NCBI RefSeq assembly: GCF_000961885.1
Contig: NZ_JZKH01000020.1
Coordinates: 34,843 to 98,842, forward strand
DNA length: 64,000 bases
Source: Streptomyces rubellomurinus
GTDB lineage: Bacteria; Actinomycetota; Actinomycetes; Streptomycetales; Streptomycetaceae
Direction of reading: 5' to 3'
This document shows positions 16,826 through 25,834 of this stretch, in pieces. Position numbers and translations under genes: made by a program. Each line of letters starts with the position of its first letter. Within the stretch, counting starts at the first letter, position 1. The notes under the pieces are model-generated. The model was not told the origin of the DNA and ran no database searches. It saw only the letters and a program-made list of their open reading frames with translations.

Positions 16826-19621
16826 TCACCGGTGGGACGGGAACTGCACCACCTGCTGGTAGGTCGGGCGGTTCTGCCAGGTGCTCGCCGCGTCCGTGAC
16901 GCCGCCCAGCGGGCGCTGGACGATCGAGTCGGCGCACCACTGGTCGCCCGCCCCGCACCCCGCGTCGCCCGGGTAGACCTGGGCGGAGGTCTGGGCGGCC
17001 GCCTTCGTGAGGGTGTCCAGCAGGACGCCCCGGCAGGCCGCCAGGTCGCCGCCGCCGCAGAACGGGCGGGCCAGCGGCCCCGCCACCGGATCGCCGAGCA
17101 CGCCGCGCAGGTCCTTGTCGAGGTAGCTCCACCAGCCGTACTGGAAGGCCGAACCCCGGTGCGGCGACGACTCGTTGACGCTCACCGGGCCGCCGGAGAC
17201 CGGGCCGCTCTGCCCGCCCGAGGGGGACTCGTTGATCTGCAGCGCGCCGGTCAGCGCGGTGAACAGCGGATCACCGAGCCCCGGCCGCATCACGCCCTCG
17301 GCCACCAGCGGCCACCAGGCGTCCATCACCCGGATCGCGTCCGCGTCCGCGTAGGCGTGGCTGCCGGGCGAGGTCTCCTTCCGCTGGGCGCCGTCCGCCA
17401 GCCAGCCCTCCAGCCGCTGCAGGGCGGTGAGCGCGCCCGGGTCGGTGACCGGGGCGCTGCGCAGCACCCGGATCAGGTCGGGCAGCACGTCCTCGGCCCG
17501 CAGGTCGGCCAGCGCCGCGCCCTCCATGGCCTGGGTCAGCGAGACCCGGCTCGCCTTCCCGCCGTTCCTGAGCAGCGCCTTGACCCGGTCCTCCAGCAGG
17601 TTCGCGCGGTGCACCGAGCCGTTGCCGAAGCCGGCCGAGGTGAAGCCGGCGGCCTGCTTGTTGTTCCACGAGACGTAGTAGTCCTGGTCGACGGACTGCG
17701 GGTGCTCCGCGGCCGGGGTGTACCGGGCGGTGTTCGTCGCCGGGTCGAAGTCGGCCCACTCGTAGGCGGGCCGGGCCAGGACCGGCAGCCCGCCGTCGAC
17801 CCCGGCGGCGCGCACCGGGTTGGTGCCGGAGTTGTAGAAGGCGATGTGGGCGGAGTCGGCGTAGAACCAGTTGAAGGTGTAGTTGATGTCCTGCGCCGCC
17901 TGCTGGAAGCTCGCCGGATCGTGCACCGCGCCCGGGTCGTTCAACTCCTGGAAGCCGATGATGGAGTCGGCCTCGTGCCGGTAGGTCGAGCGCAGCGAGG
18001 TGAACGCGACGGGCGCGCCGCCGACCGTGCCGCGGGCCGTCACCAGGCCGTAGTTGGAGCGGCGCATCACCAGGGTGTAGGAGCCGGCCGGGGTGTTGTC
18101 GGCGGTGGTCGGCGCCCACGCGTCCTTGCGTTCCAGCCGGTCGAAGGGCAGACAACTACCGTGCCAGAGGTAGGAGTCGGCGGCGGTGGTGACCGGCGAG
18201 CCGTCCGTGGTGCACAGCGGGACGGCGTAGGTGTCGGTGATGTCCTGCCCGGCCGAGGTGGCGCTCCACGCGTAGTCCTGGCCGCGGCCGAGCTGCACGT
18301 AGAAGCTGAGCCCGGCGAAGGCGGCGCCGCGGGCGCTGATCCCGGGCCCCTGGATCTCCTCCAGCATCAGCAGCTGCGGGGCGAAGTAGCCGGTCTGCGG
18401 GCCGAACACGGCCACCGGGTGGCCGTCGTCGGTGTGCGCGCCCGACACCAGCAGGGCGTTGGACATGCCGTGCTTCGCGGTGAGCAGGTTCCCGGGCAGC
18501 ACGCCGGGCGCGGCGGTGGCCGCCGTGCCGGCCGAGCCGGTGGCGTCGTACACCAGGCGCTCGGGGACGACCGAGCCCGGGTCGGGCACCGCCTCGCCCT
18601 GCGGGTGGTCCGGCACGGTCCCGTACGGGAACTGCTGGCCGTCGTGCAGGGTCCGCACGGCCTCCGGGTCGTCGGCCTCGCGCAGCGACTTCCACAGCGC
18701 GTCCCCGGCGTCCTTGCCGTAGGCGGCCTCGGCCGCCGACTTGACCTGGGCGGAGGCGAGTTCACCGCCGCCGCCGGCGCCGAACAGCGCGCCGACCACC
18801 GAGGCGAGGGCGACCAGGTCGGTCAGCTTGAACGGCTCGATCGACCCGGCGTTGGTGATCGCGTCGATGTGCCCGGTGAGGTCGTACTCGCCGGGGAACG
18901 TCCGGGCGTTGTAGGCCTGTTGGGCGTACTGGTTGACGCCGTCGAGGTAGGCGTTCGCGTCCGCGAGCGCCTGGGTGGCCCGGCCGCCGCGCGCCGCCAG
19001 GACGTCGATCTGCTGCTGCAGCTCGGCCTCGGTGTACGGCGCGGCCTGCCAGAAGCTCTGCTCCAGCTGCCGGTTGGCGCCCGCGCCGCCCGCGAAGCCG
19101 GACAGCTGGCCGCGGCCGACGTGCCGGAACAGGTCCATCACCCACAGCCGGTCCTGCGCGGCGGCGTAGCCCGCGCCGAACTCGGTGCCGTAGCGGGTGG
19201 TGCCGGTGATGTGCGGGATGCCGGCGGCCTTGTCGCGCACGATGGTGACGTCCGGGCGCGGGCTGGTGGTGCCGGCCACCTGGTCGGCGGGGACGCCGAA
19301 GGACGCGTCGTTGAAGAAGCCGCGCAGCCCGGCCTCGGTCAGCCCCGGGTAGCCGGAGGCGAGGGCGGCGTACGGGCCGAGCTGGTCGTCGGTGTGGGCG
19401 GGGCGGGAGCCGAACATCCGGTTCAGCAGGATCTCGGCGAGGGTGGCGTTGCCGTTCTCGCCGGGCGGCAGGATGTCGGCGCAGCGGGCGGCGCAGTAGT
19501 CGGGGGCGGCGGTCGTGGTGGTCGCGCTCGGCGCGGCGGCGGCGGTGGGGGCCGCGGTCGCGAACAGGGCCGCCGCGAGGGCGGCGGCCGGGAACCGGAG
19601 GGGGTGGGGGCGTAGGCGCAT
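16826..19621 (-). CDS. Secreted penicillin acylase family protein (Ntn-hydrolase)
   Basis: A 931-residue precursor. A signal peptide ends near AAAAPS. The protein has the order expected for this family: alpha-chain (~90-290), spacer (~300-380) and beta-chain beginning at the conserved Ser of KHGMSNALLVSG (about residue 387), which becomes the N-terminal nucleophile after self-cleavage. DVTIVRDKAAGIPHITG and AAQDRLWVMDLFRHVGRGQLS are typical alpha-chain motifs. Relatives cleave beta-lactam side chains, acyl-homoserine lactones or lipopeptide acyl tails such as aculeacin. ATG 19621 follows GGAGGAG. A quorum-quenching or lipopeptide-deacylating role is possible but unproven. Confidence 0.88.
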   Translation of the reverse strand: MRLRPHPLRFPAAALAAALFATAAPTAAAAPSATTTTAAPDYCAARCADILPPGENGNATLAEILLNRMFGSRPAHTDDQLGPYAALASGYPGLTEAGLRGFFNDASFGVPADQVAGTTSPRPDVTIVRDKAAGIPHITGTTRYGTEFGAGYAAAQDRLWVMDLFRHVGRGQLSGFAGGAGANRQLEQSFWQAAPYTEAELQQQIDVLAARGGRATQALADANAYLDGVNQYAQQAYNARTFPGEYDLTGHIDAITNAGSIEPFKLTDLVALASVVGALFGAGGGGELASAQVKSAAEAAYGKDAGDALWKSLREADDPEAVRTLHDGQQFPYGTVPDHPQGEAVPDPGSVVPERLVYDATGSAGTAATAAPGVLPGNLLTAKHGMSNALLVSGAHTDDGHPVAVFGPQTGYFAPQLLMLEEIQGPGISARGAAFAGLSFYVQLGRGQDYAWSATSAGQDITDTYAVPLCTTDGSPVTTAADSYLWHGSCLPFDRLERKDAWAPTTADNTPAGSYTLVMRRSNYGLVTARGTVGGAPVAFTSLRSTYRHEADSIIGFQELNDPGAVHDPASFQQAAQDINYTFNWFYADSAHIAFYNSGTNPVRAAGVDGGLPVLARPAYEWADFDPATNTARYTPAAEHPQSVDQDYYVSWNNKQAAGFTSAGFGNGSVHRANLLEDRVKALLRNGGKASRVSLTQAMEGAALADLRAEDVLPDLIRVLRSAPVTDPGALTALQRLEGWLADGAQRKETSPGSHAYADADAIRVMDAWWPLVAEGVMRPGLGDPLFTALTGALQINESPSGGQSGPVSGGPVSVNESSPHRGSAFQYGWWSYLDKDLRGVLGDPVAGPLARPFCGGGDLAACRGVLLDTLTKAAAQTSAQVYPGDAGCGAGDQWCADSIVQRPLGGVTDAASTWQNRPTYQQVVQFPSHR

Positions 19622-19831
19622 GGCGTGCTCCTCCGTCGAAGCCACGGGGGACCCGACGGTAGGGGCGCTACTGGCCGGTTGGCTAGTGGCGTGCATGCCA
19701 TTGCCGCCCCGGGGACCCGGACTGACGGACCGTGGTGGTCGGTGGGGCGGGCGTTGTCGGTGGGGTCGGCTATGGTCGGCCGCGTCGATGGAGGATCACC
19801 TGCCGGACGGCGGGGGGAGGAGGGCGCGGCC

Positions 19832-21076
19832 ATGGGGACCGACACGAAGACGACGACGGGTGCGGCGGGCACCGGCGGGCGGCCGCTGCCCGCCGGGCTC
19901 ACCCACGAGCCCAGCCGGGAGTTCCTGGCCGAGCGCTACACGCTGGAGGGCAGCGTCCTCGCGTACCTGGACTTCGAGGCGCTGCGGGCCGAGGAGCTGC
20001 GCACCGTCGCGTCCTGGTACGAGGACGTCACGGTCGAGGGCGCCGACCGCCTGTTCGTGCTCGGCGAGACGTGCTACGACGCCGCGGACTGCTGGGCCCC
20101 CGCCGCGGTGGTGCTGGACGGCGCGGACGGGCAGGTGTACCTCGGCTGCCCGGACGGCTCCGGCGGGCTCGACCGGGAGCCGCTCGCCAGCAGCCTGCCG
20201 ATGCTGTTCGAGCTGTGCGGCTTCGTCGAGGGCGTCTCCGGCCTGGCCGAGCAGACCCGGGACCCGGAGGCCGAGAACCACATCCGGCGCGGGCCGCTCA
20301 CCCACCCGGTCATCGCCCGGCTCGTCGGCGAGCAGATGCGCGAGACCGACCCGGACCTGTTCCGGCGCACGGACGACCGGCCCGCGCACTGGGAGACGGC
20401 GCTGCTGGTGCGCACGCTCGCCTTCGGCGCCCGGCCGGGCGGCCCGGACGGCCTCGCGTACGTCATCGACCCGCTGCTGGTCGAGGACCTGGCCGAGCTG
20501 ACCGGCGGCGAGGTGCGCCGCTTCACGGAGGACGAGCTGCCCGCTCGGCTCAGCCACCCGGCGACGCGTCGGCTGCTGCTCACCTGCGGGCTGCCCGTCG
20601 CCCCGCGCTGCATGCTCGACGTCGACCCGGAGGGCCCGCTCACCACCATGGCGGAGGACTACCCGGAGGGCTACCCGGCGGACGGCGACGGGGAGGAGGC
20701 CAGCGTGCGCCCCCACCAGGCGGGCTTCCTGAACCTCGCCGGCTGGACGTACGACCTCGTGGTGGCCCTCGACGGCGCCACCGGGCGGGTCGAACTGCCG
20801 GACTGGGCCGACGAGGAGGAGCCCGCCGCCTACCTGCACCGCGACCTCTCCGCGCTGCTCTACACGCTGTGGACGTACGAGCGGCTGCGCGCCGAGCGCA
20901 GGCGGTGGGACGAGGAGGAGGACACGGCGGGCTGGACGCTCTTCGACCCGACCGAACTCCTCGACGGCGTGGCCGAGGAGACGCTGCGCGAGCTCGACCC
21001 GGAGGCCTGGGACACCGACGCCCACTTCTGGCCGATGCTCGCCGACGACGGCCACATGGGCCGCCTGCTGGAGTGA
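19832..21076 (+). CDS. SUKH-4 family immunity protein
   Basis: A 414-residue soluble acidic protein with two SUKH-like halves. Each half has the alpha/beta pattern of the SUKH superfamily (LFVLGETCYDAADCWAPAAVVLDGADGQVYLG, read as strands around a glycine turn; later GWTYDLVVALDGATGRVELPD). SUKH proteins are immunity factors for polymorphic toxins, often nucleases. No toxin gene is adjacent. ATG 19832 follows GGGGGAGGAGGG. TATGGT at 19771-19776 is a candidate -10. Confidence 0.8.
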   Translation: MGTDTKTTTGAAGTGGRPLPAGLTHEPSREFLAERYTLEGSVLAYLDFEALRAEELRTVASWYEDVTVEGADRLFVLGETCYDAADCWAPAAVVLDGADGQVYLGCPDGSGGLDREPLASSLPMLFELCGFVEGVSGLAEQTRDPEAENHIRRGPLTHPVIARLVGEQMRETDPDLFRRTDDRPAHWETALLVRTLAFGARPGGPDGLAYVIDPLLVEDLAELTGGEVRRFTEDELPARLSHPATRRLLLTCGLPVAPRCMLDVDPEGPLTTMAEDYPEGYPADGDGEEASVRPHQAGFLNLAGWTYDLVVALDGATGRVELPDWADEEEPAAYLHRDLSALLYTLWTYERLRAERRRWDEEEDTAGWTLFDPTELLDGVAEETLRELDPEAWDTDAHFWPMLADDGHMGRLLE

Positions 21077-21270
21077 CCCCGGGGGGGGAGCGGGTGGGCC
21101 CCGCGATGTACATCTCTGGGCCCACGGCCCCGGCGGAGTGCATCCGGTGGGTGGATGATCCGGAGCCCCGGCGCGTGACAGCGTTCCGGGTGGGCCGCCG
21201 CACGAGCCCGACCCCGGCCGGGGGTCGGTCGGTGCGGCCCGGTTCCGTTCAGCAGACCCAGGGAGGGGCC

Positions 21271-22554
21271 GTGACGAGCACACCGTTCACCGACCGGCGG
21301 AGCACCATGACGCGACGTCGGATGCTGGGAGCCGGCGTCAGAGTCGGAGCCGGAGCCGCGTTGGCGGCCGGGGCGGCCCTGCCGCTCGGCCTCGCGGCGC
21401 CGGCCCGGGCGGACTCGGCCGGCACCGGAGCCGCGGGCACGGCGGGCTCGGCGGGCTCGACCGGCCCGGTGCGGCCCACGCTGCCCGCGCCGACCGGGCC
21501 GTACCCGGTGGGCACGGTCGAGCTGCACCTGGTCGACACCACCCAGCCGGACCCGGTCGCGGGCCCCGGCAAGCACCGCGAGCTGATGGCGAGCGTCTGG
21601 TACCCCGCCCGGGAGGTCGAGCGCGACGCCGCCGAGCGCTACCCGGTGGCGCCCTGGGTGCCCGCCGGCACGATGGCCGCGCTGATGGCCTCGCTGGGTG
21701 TTCCGGCGGGCCTCGTCGAGGCGCCGCTCACGGCGGGCCGCCAGGGCGCCCCGGTCCGCCGGTCGGGCCGGCCGCGGCCGGTCGTCCTGTACTCGCACGG
21801 CGCGCACAGCTACCGCGCCGACCACACCGTCATGGTGCAGGAACTCGCCAGCCACGGCTACGTGGTGGTGACGCTGGACCACACCTACGACGCCGTCACC
21901 GAGTTCCCGGACGGCCGGGTGCTCACCCCGCTGCACGACCGGAACCACCAGATGGGCCCGGCCGACTTCGCCGACGACATCCGCTACCTCCTCGACCGGA
22001 TCGAGGAGTTGGCCGCCGGACACAACCCCGACGCGGACGGCCGACCGCTGCCCGAGGGCCTGAGCGAGGCGATCGACCCGCGCCGGATCGGCATGTTCGG
22101 CTGGTCCAAGGGCGGGACGGCCACCGCCCGCCTGATGCTCGCCGACCGGCGGGTGCTGGCCGGGCTGAGCCTCGACGGCCCGATGCTGCCCGACATCACC
22201 GACGACCTCGACCGGCCGTTCATGCTGATGACGGCCGTGAACACCCCCGCCGCCTCGCCCAGCGTGGCCGGCTTCTGGTCCCACCTGCGCGGCTGGCGGC
22301 TCGCCGTCCAGGCCGAGGGCGCGGCCCACCCGTCCTACGGCGACACCCAGGTGCTGGTCCCGCAGCTGGCCAAGGTGGTCGGGATGAGCGACGAGGACCT
22401 GCGCGACTGGACCGGCACCCTGGACCCGGCCCGCGCCGTCCGCATCCAGCAGGCCTACCCGCTCGCCTTCTTCGACCTCCACCTCCGGCACCGCCGAGGC
22501 CACCTGCTGGACGGCCCGTCCCGGGCCTTCCCGGAGGTGCACTTCCTGCCGTGA
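21271..22554 (+). CDS. Secreted alpha/beta hydrolase, PAF-acetylhydrolase-like
   Basis: A 427-residue exported hydrolase. The N-terminus has twin arginines (MTRRRMLGAG) and a long hydrophobic stretch, consistent with Tat export. The mature protein shows VVLYSHGAHSYRADHT (oxyanion region), FGWSKGGTATARLM with the nucleophile in GWSKG, and SLDGPMLPD, as in plasma-type platelet-activating-factor acetylhydrolases and bacterial lipase relatives; AAHPSYGD supplies a probable catalytic His. Likely a lipase or esterase for short or oxidised acyl chains. GTG 21271 follows GGGAGGGG. A hairpin terminator follows. Confidence 0.85.
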   Translation: MTSTPFTDRRSTMTRRRMLGAGVRVGAGAALAAGAALPLGLAAPARADSAGTGAAGTAGSAGSTGPVRPTLPAPTGPYPVGTVELHLVDTTQPDPVAGPGKHRELMASVWYPAREVERDAAERYPVAPWVPAGTMAALMASLGVPAGLVEAPLTAGRQGAPVRRSGRPRPVVLYSHGAHSYRADHTVMVQELASHGYVVVTLDHTYDAVTEFPDGRVLTPLHDRNHQMGPADFADDIRYLLDRIEELAAGHNPDADGRPLPEGLSEAIDPRRIGMFGWSKGGTATARLMLADRRVLAGLSLDGPMLPDITDDLDRPFMLMTAVNTPAASPSVAGFWSHLRGWRLAVQAEGAAHPSYGDTQVLVPQLAKVVGMSDEDLRDWTGTLDPARAVRIQQAYPLAFFDLHLRHRRGHLLDGPSRAFPEVHFLP

Positions 22555-22569
22555 CGGCGGGGGCCTGCC

Positions 22570-22609
22570 GGTGCGGCCGCGCGCCACGAGGGGTGCGCGC
22601 GGCCGCACC
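22570..22609. terminator. Bidirectional terminator between convergent genes
   Basis: A perfect 15-bp stem, 22570-22584 with 22595-22609, around a 10-nt loop. It fits termination of the hydrolase (+) and of the hypothetical gene ending at 22618 (-). Confidence 0.85.
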
Positions 22610-22617
22610 GACCGGCT

Positions 22618-23217
22618 TCAGTGTGGCTGGTCGGCGGCGGCCCGACGCAGGGACTTGACGAGCAGACTGCCCGGGTAGGCCGCGAACTCCGGGTACCGGC
22701 GCCGGTAGTAGCAGGCCCAGTAGCTCACCACGCGGCGCTCGGTCCGGCCGAAGAAGCGCGGGTTGCGGGCGATGAAGTCCCCGTAGAGCCGCCGGTGGGC
22801 GGAGGCCGGGTCGGTGAGGCCGGGCAGACCGGCCCGGACGGCTTCCAGGATCTCCAGGACGTACTCGCCGACCAGCTGGAGCACGAACGGGACGACCCAG
22901 GGCTCGGTGGAGCCGAGGACCTGCTCCAGGTGGCGCTGGCGGACCCGCCCGTCACTGTTCCGGGTGTAGAGGCAGTGCAGGATCGCCCGCTGCGTCCCGG
23001 TGAGGGACTGCTCCGGGGCGCCGGGCGGCTCGGGCAGGTGGATCCGGTACGGAATGGCGACGCGCTCGCCGCACACCTCGACCGAGAACGGCTCCATGGA
23101 CGCGTACGTGGGGCTCGGGAGCCGAGCGGCGACCGCCCGCACGTCCTCCGCGAGGTGGGCCGGGAACGCCGCCACCAACTCGGCGAAGGCCTCGGGCGCG
23201 GTGGGGGGATTCTGCAC
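22618..23217 (-). CDS. Conserved hypothetical protein
   Basis: A 199-residue soluble protein that I do not recognise. It is rich in Trp/Tyr near the C-terminus (VVSYWACYYRRRYPEFAAYPGS) and carries the segment GERVAIPYRIHLPEPP, which looks like a beta-hairpin. A helical middle (QRHLEQVLGSTEPWVVPFVLQLVGEYVLEILEAV) follows. No signal peptide or membrane segment. The GTG at 23217 is supported by TACGCT at 23229-23224, six bases upstream (leaderless). It is isolated by terminators on both sides. Confidence 0.7.
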   Translation of the reverse strand: MQNPPTAPEAFAELVAAFPAHLAEDVRAVAARLPSPTYASMEPFSVEVCGERVAIPYRIHLPEPPGAPEQSLTGTQRAILHCLYTRNSDGRVRQRHLEQVLGSTEPWVVPFVLQLVGEYVLEILEAVRAGLPGLTDPASAHRRLYGDFIARNPRFFGRTERRVVSYWACYYRRRYPEFAAYPGSLLVKSLRRAAADQPH

Positions 23218-23246
23218 AGCGGGAGCGTAGAGGACGTGGCCTCCGA

Positions 23247-23286
23247 CCGTGGGAGCGGCCCCCGGCGCCGGGGGCCGCTCCCACGG
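23247..23286 (-). terminator. 40-bp perfect palindrome, terminator
   Basis: Positions 23247-23266 are perfectly complementary to 23267-23286, a 20-bp inverted repeat without spacer. It lies 13 bp past the stop of the gene at 23299 on the minus strand. Confidence 0.8.
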
Positions 23287-23298
23287 CAGGGGCCGGGC

Positions 23299-23988
23299 CT
23301 ACGCGGCGGCCGGGGTGAGGACCGCGAACAGGCCCCGGGCGCGGGTGCCGTCCGGGAGCTGCCAGGCGCCGGCGAGGTGGCCGGTGGCGTGCGACGGCGG
23401 GAGCGCGTCGCCGTCCTCGGCGGGGCGCAGGACACGGCGCAGGCGCAGGGTGCCGCCGTTCGGGGCGGTCAGCGCGGTGCCGTCCCGGTCGTCGGTGGCC
23501 CGCGTGGCCCCGATGGCGCCGGCGGCCCCGGCGGTCGGGGTGCCGGTGAGGCCGGGGCCGCGGTAGGAGCGGGTGACCTCGCGGCACGGGGTGTCGGAGG
23601 CGTTCTGGTCCTGGGCCGGCGCCCGGCCCTCGATCAGGGCGAGCAACTCGGCGACCAGCACCGGGTCCTGGCAGCCGTCGTAGGCCCAGCGCCGCCCGAG
23701 CACCCCGTGCTCCATGGTGCCGACGAGGGCGTGCTCCGCGCCGTCCAGCGGGGCGCCGCGGTAGCTGAGCGGCACCAGGTAGGTGACCGGCTCGGCGCCG
23801 GAGCCGTCGGTGACCGCCAGGAACTCGATCCCGACCTCGCCCTGCGGGTCGTCCAGCCGGAAGCCGCCGGCCTTGGCGAGCTCCGGCCCGCCCTCGCCGC
23901 CGCCGACGTACCAGGGGCGGGTGGGCAGCCAGGCGGTGAGCAACTCGAGCTTGGTGGGCCTGAGTTCGGTCTGGTGGATGACGGCCAT
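23299..23988 (-). CDS. Maltokinase N-terminal-cap-like protein
   Basis: A 229-residue soluble protein. It begins MAVIHQTELRPTKLELL followed by WLPTRPWYVG, the pattern of the N-terminal cap domain found in mycobacterial/actinobacterial maltokinases and in stand-alone proteins often labelled 1,4-alpha-glucan branching. Only the cap-type region (strands around GEVGIEFLAVTDG and VTYLVPLSYRGAPLDGAEHALVGTMEHGVLG) is present; the kinase lobes are absent. Presumed link to trehalose/alpha-glucan metabolism, but stand-alone function is unknown. ATG 23988 follows GGAGGAG. Confidence 0.78.
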   Translation of the reverse strand: MAVIHQTELRPTKLELLTAWLPTRPWYVGGGEGGPELAKAGGFRLDDPQGEVGIEFLAVTDGSGAEPVTYLVPLSYRGAPLDGAEHALVGTMEHGVLGRRWAYDGCQDPVLVAELLALIEGRAPAQDQNASDTPCREVTRSYRGPGLTGTPTAGAAGAIGATRATDDRDGTALTAPNGGTLRLRRVLRPAEDGDALPPSHATGHLAGAWQLPDGTRARGLFAVLTPAAA

Positions 23989-24030
23989 GCCGGGGGTTCT
24001 CCTCCGTTGAGCTGGAGCTGCGGGGCGGGC

Positions 24031-24076
24031 GGTGCAGCTGATCGGGCGGTGCAGCTGATCAGGTGGTGCAGCTGAC
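24031..24076. repeat. 17-bp direct repeat, about 2.7 copies
   Basis: GGTGCAGCTGATCGGGC (24031-24047), GGTGCAGCTGATCAGGT (24048-24064) and GGTGCAGCTGAC (24065-24076) are consecutive. Each contains the palindrome CAGCTG. They lie 43 bp upstream of the maltokinase-cap-like gene, so they may be operator half-sites; a slippage repeat is also possible. Confidence 0.7.
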
Positions 24077-24129
24077 ACCCTCTCATCGGCGCGCGCGGCC
24101 CCGGTCGTCCGGGGCGTCCGGGGGCCGTC

Positions 24130-24999
24130 TCACGGCAGGCGGCGGCCGAGCCGTGCCGCGGCCGCGGCGGCGTCGGTGCGGGGCGCCCGCGGGGCCAGGT
24201 CGGCGAGCAGGTGCCGCAGCCGGTCGCGGATCGGGCCCGGGCTGTCGGCCACCGAGCCGGTGAGGACCAGCGGCCGGCCGGGTACGGCGGTGGCGCGGAC
24301 CAGGGCCGCCAGGTGGTCGGCGGCGGCGTGCGCCACGGCGAGCGCGGCGGGGTCGCCGCCGGCCGCGAGCCGGGGGACCAGCGGGGCGAGCGCGGCGAGT
24401 CGGCGCGGGGGCCCGGCGTAGGCCCAGCGGAGCAGGTCCTCGGGCGAGTCGGCGGCGCAGTGCGCGCGGACGGCGGCGCCGAGTGCGCCGCCCGGGTCGG
24501 CGTGGGCGTACCGGAGGGCCTCGCGGCCGAGCCAGAAGCCGCCGCCCTCGTCGCCGAGCAGCCAGCCGAGTCCGCCGCTGCGCGCCGTCGTGCGCCAGCC
24601 GTCGAGGCGGACGCAGATCGTGCCCGTGCCGGCGATCAGCACCGTGCCGCAGCCGTCGTCGACGCCGCCGGAGGCGAGGGCGGGCACGGCGTCGGGCACC
24701 AGGCGCACCGGGCAGCGGAGCCGGCAGGCCGTCCGGAAGCGGGCGGCGAAGGCGTCCGGATCGGCGAGGGCGGGGAGCCCGGCGAGCCCGACCAGGCAGG
24801 AGGCCACCGCGCCGGGCCCGTACGGCCCGAGCGCGGCCGCGACGGCTTCGGCCAGCCGGGCCTGCGCGTGCTCGGCGCCCTCCCCGGCGGGGTTGGCGCC
24901 GGGGGCCTCGCCGCGCCCGAGGACGGTGCCCGCGGCGTCGACGACGGCGGCGCGGGTGCGGCTGCCGCCCGCGTCGACGCCGAGGTGGAGCGCGCTCAT
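24130..24999 (-). CDS. N-acetylglucosamine kinase-like (BadF/BcrA ATPase fold)
   Basis: A 289-residue kinase of the actin-like ATPase superfamily. LGVDAGGSRTRAAVVD is the phosphate-1 loop, VLIAGTGTICV the adenosine-binding segment, and SGGLGWLLGDEGGGFWLGREAL the conserved GDEGSG-type motif of GlcNAc kinases. It likely makes GlcNAc-6-phosphate or a related amino-sugar phosphate, which in Streptomyces feeds amino-sugar metabolism and DasR signalling. It starts 9 bp after the stop of the upstream small gene, so both probably form an operon. Confidence 0.85.
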   Translation of the reverse strand: MSALHLGVDAGGSRTRAAVVDAAGTVLGRGEAPGANPAGEGAEHAQARLAEAVAAALGPYGPGAVASCLVGLAGLPALADPDAFAARFRTACRLRCPVRLVPDAVPALASGGVDDGCGTVLIAGTGTICVRLDGWRTTARSGGLGWLLGDEGGGFWLGREALRYAHADPGGALGAAVRAHCAADSPEDLLRWAYAGPPRRLAALAPLVPRLAAGGDPAALAVAHAAADHLAALVRATAVPGRPLVLTGSVADSPGPIRDRLRHLLADLAPRAPRTDAAAAAARLGRRLP

Positions 25000-25008
25000 C
25001 GGCAGGCC

Positions 25009-25380
25009 CTACGCGGGGTCGGACGCGGCCCGGCAGGAGCGCAGGTCGGCCAGGGCCTCGGCGGCCGTCGCCGGGGCGAAGGGCCGGAGGACGGTCGAGA
25101 CGAAGGAGCGGAGGCGGGGGAACCCCGTGCCGTCCTCGGTCAGCGACCACGCGTGGTGGGTACGGGCGGTCATCGGCCGGCCCGTGGGGTTGATGCCCTG
25201 CCAGGCGAAGTCGATCGCGAGGTCGTAGCGGTCCGCCACGGGCCGGGAGAGCTTCCAGCCGGTGATGGTGTGGGAGGTGACGTCCATGGCGCGGGCCGTG
25301 GCGTCGTGCCAGGCGCCGGACTCGGTCAGGGCCGCCCGCAGTTCGGCGAGGGCTCGGGCTTCCGGGGCGGCGTCGGACAC
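25009..25380 (-). CDS. Hypothetical protein upstream of GlcNAc kinase
   Basis: A 123-residue soluble protein that I do not recognise. It has a helical N-terminus (ARALAELRAALTESGAWH) and a mixed middle with ITGWKLSRPVADRYDLAIDFAW and PMTARTHHAWSLTEDG, ending with helical residues. GTG at 25380 is chosen for GTGGAG upstream and because further in-frame sequence is low-complexity. It is the first gene of a two-gene unit with the kinase. Confidence 0.6.
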   Translation of the reverse strand: MSDAAPEARALAELRAALTESGAWHDATARAMDVTSHTITGWKLSRPVADRYDLAIDFAWQGINPTGRPMTARTHHAWSLTEDGTGFPRLRSFVSTVLRPFAPATAAEALADLRSCRAASDPA

Positions 25381-25834
25381 GGAGTGCTCCACGAGGATCG
25401 GGGACCGGGGATCGGGGATCGAGGCCGGCGGCCGGGCGTCGGCGCGGCCGCTTCCCGGGAGCCTACGGCGCCGAGGAGCAATCGGTGCGGAGGCACCCGG
25501 ACGGCCCGGTCGGTCGTCCAGGTGCGGCCCCGGTGTCAGCCGGTCCCCGGGGCGAAGCGGGTGACGAGCGGATGACGAGCGGGTGCGCCATCGGCGGTCC
25601 GTGCGGCCGCTGCTGGTGCGGAAGGGGGCGCACGGGCCGGCGCGCGTTCTCGGCGCGCGTGATCGGAACGCGCCCTTCCGTGCTACGTCCGACAACCCGT
25701 CAAAGTTCCCGATTCGGGCGCGAAGTTGTGTGACGTGCCTTTAAGATTCCGTTAATCAACGGCGGCTTTCCGCCACTTCGCGAACTCCTTTGCGGGATCC
25801 GGGCGGTAGGCCCAACGCGGTCATGAGAGCAGGG
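25381..25834. promoter_or_regulatory. 454-bp divergent non-coding region
   Basis: No gene is convincing here. The right half (25700-25775) is AT-rich for this genome, including CCTTTAAGATTCCG and the inverted repeat CCGTT-AATC-AACGG (25749-25762) followed by GGCGG-CTTT-CCGCC (25761-25774). These probably belong to the promoter or operator of the surface-protein gene. Confidence 0.5.

Noticed and set aside
24031..24076. Possible attachment site or recombination core
   Set aside because: No integrase, tRNA or second copy in the window; simple tandem repeat is enough.
25009..25695. Longer reading of the small gene before GlcNAc kinase
   Set aside because: Residues upstream of GTG 25380 are low-complexity Arg/Pro/Ser; a ribosome site supports 25380.
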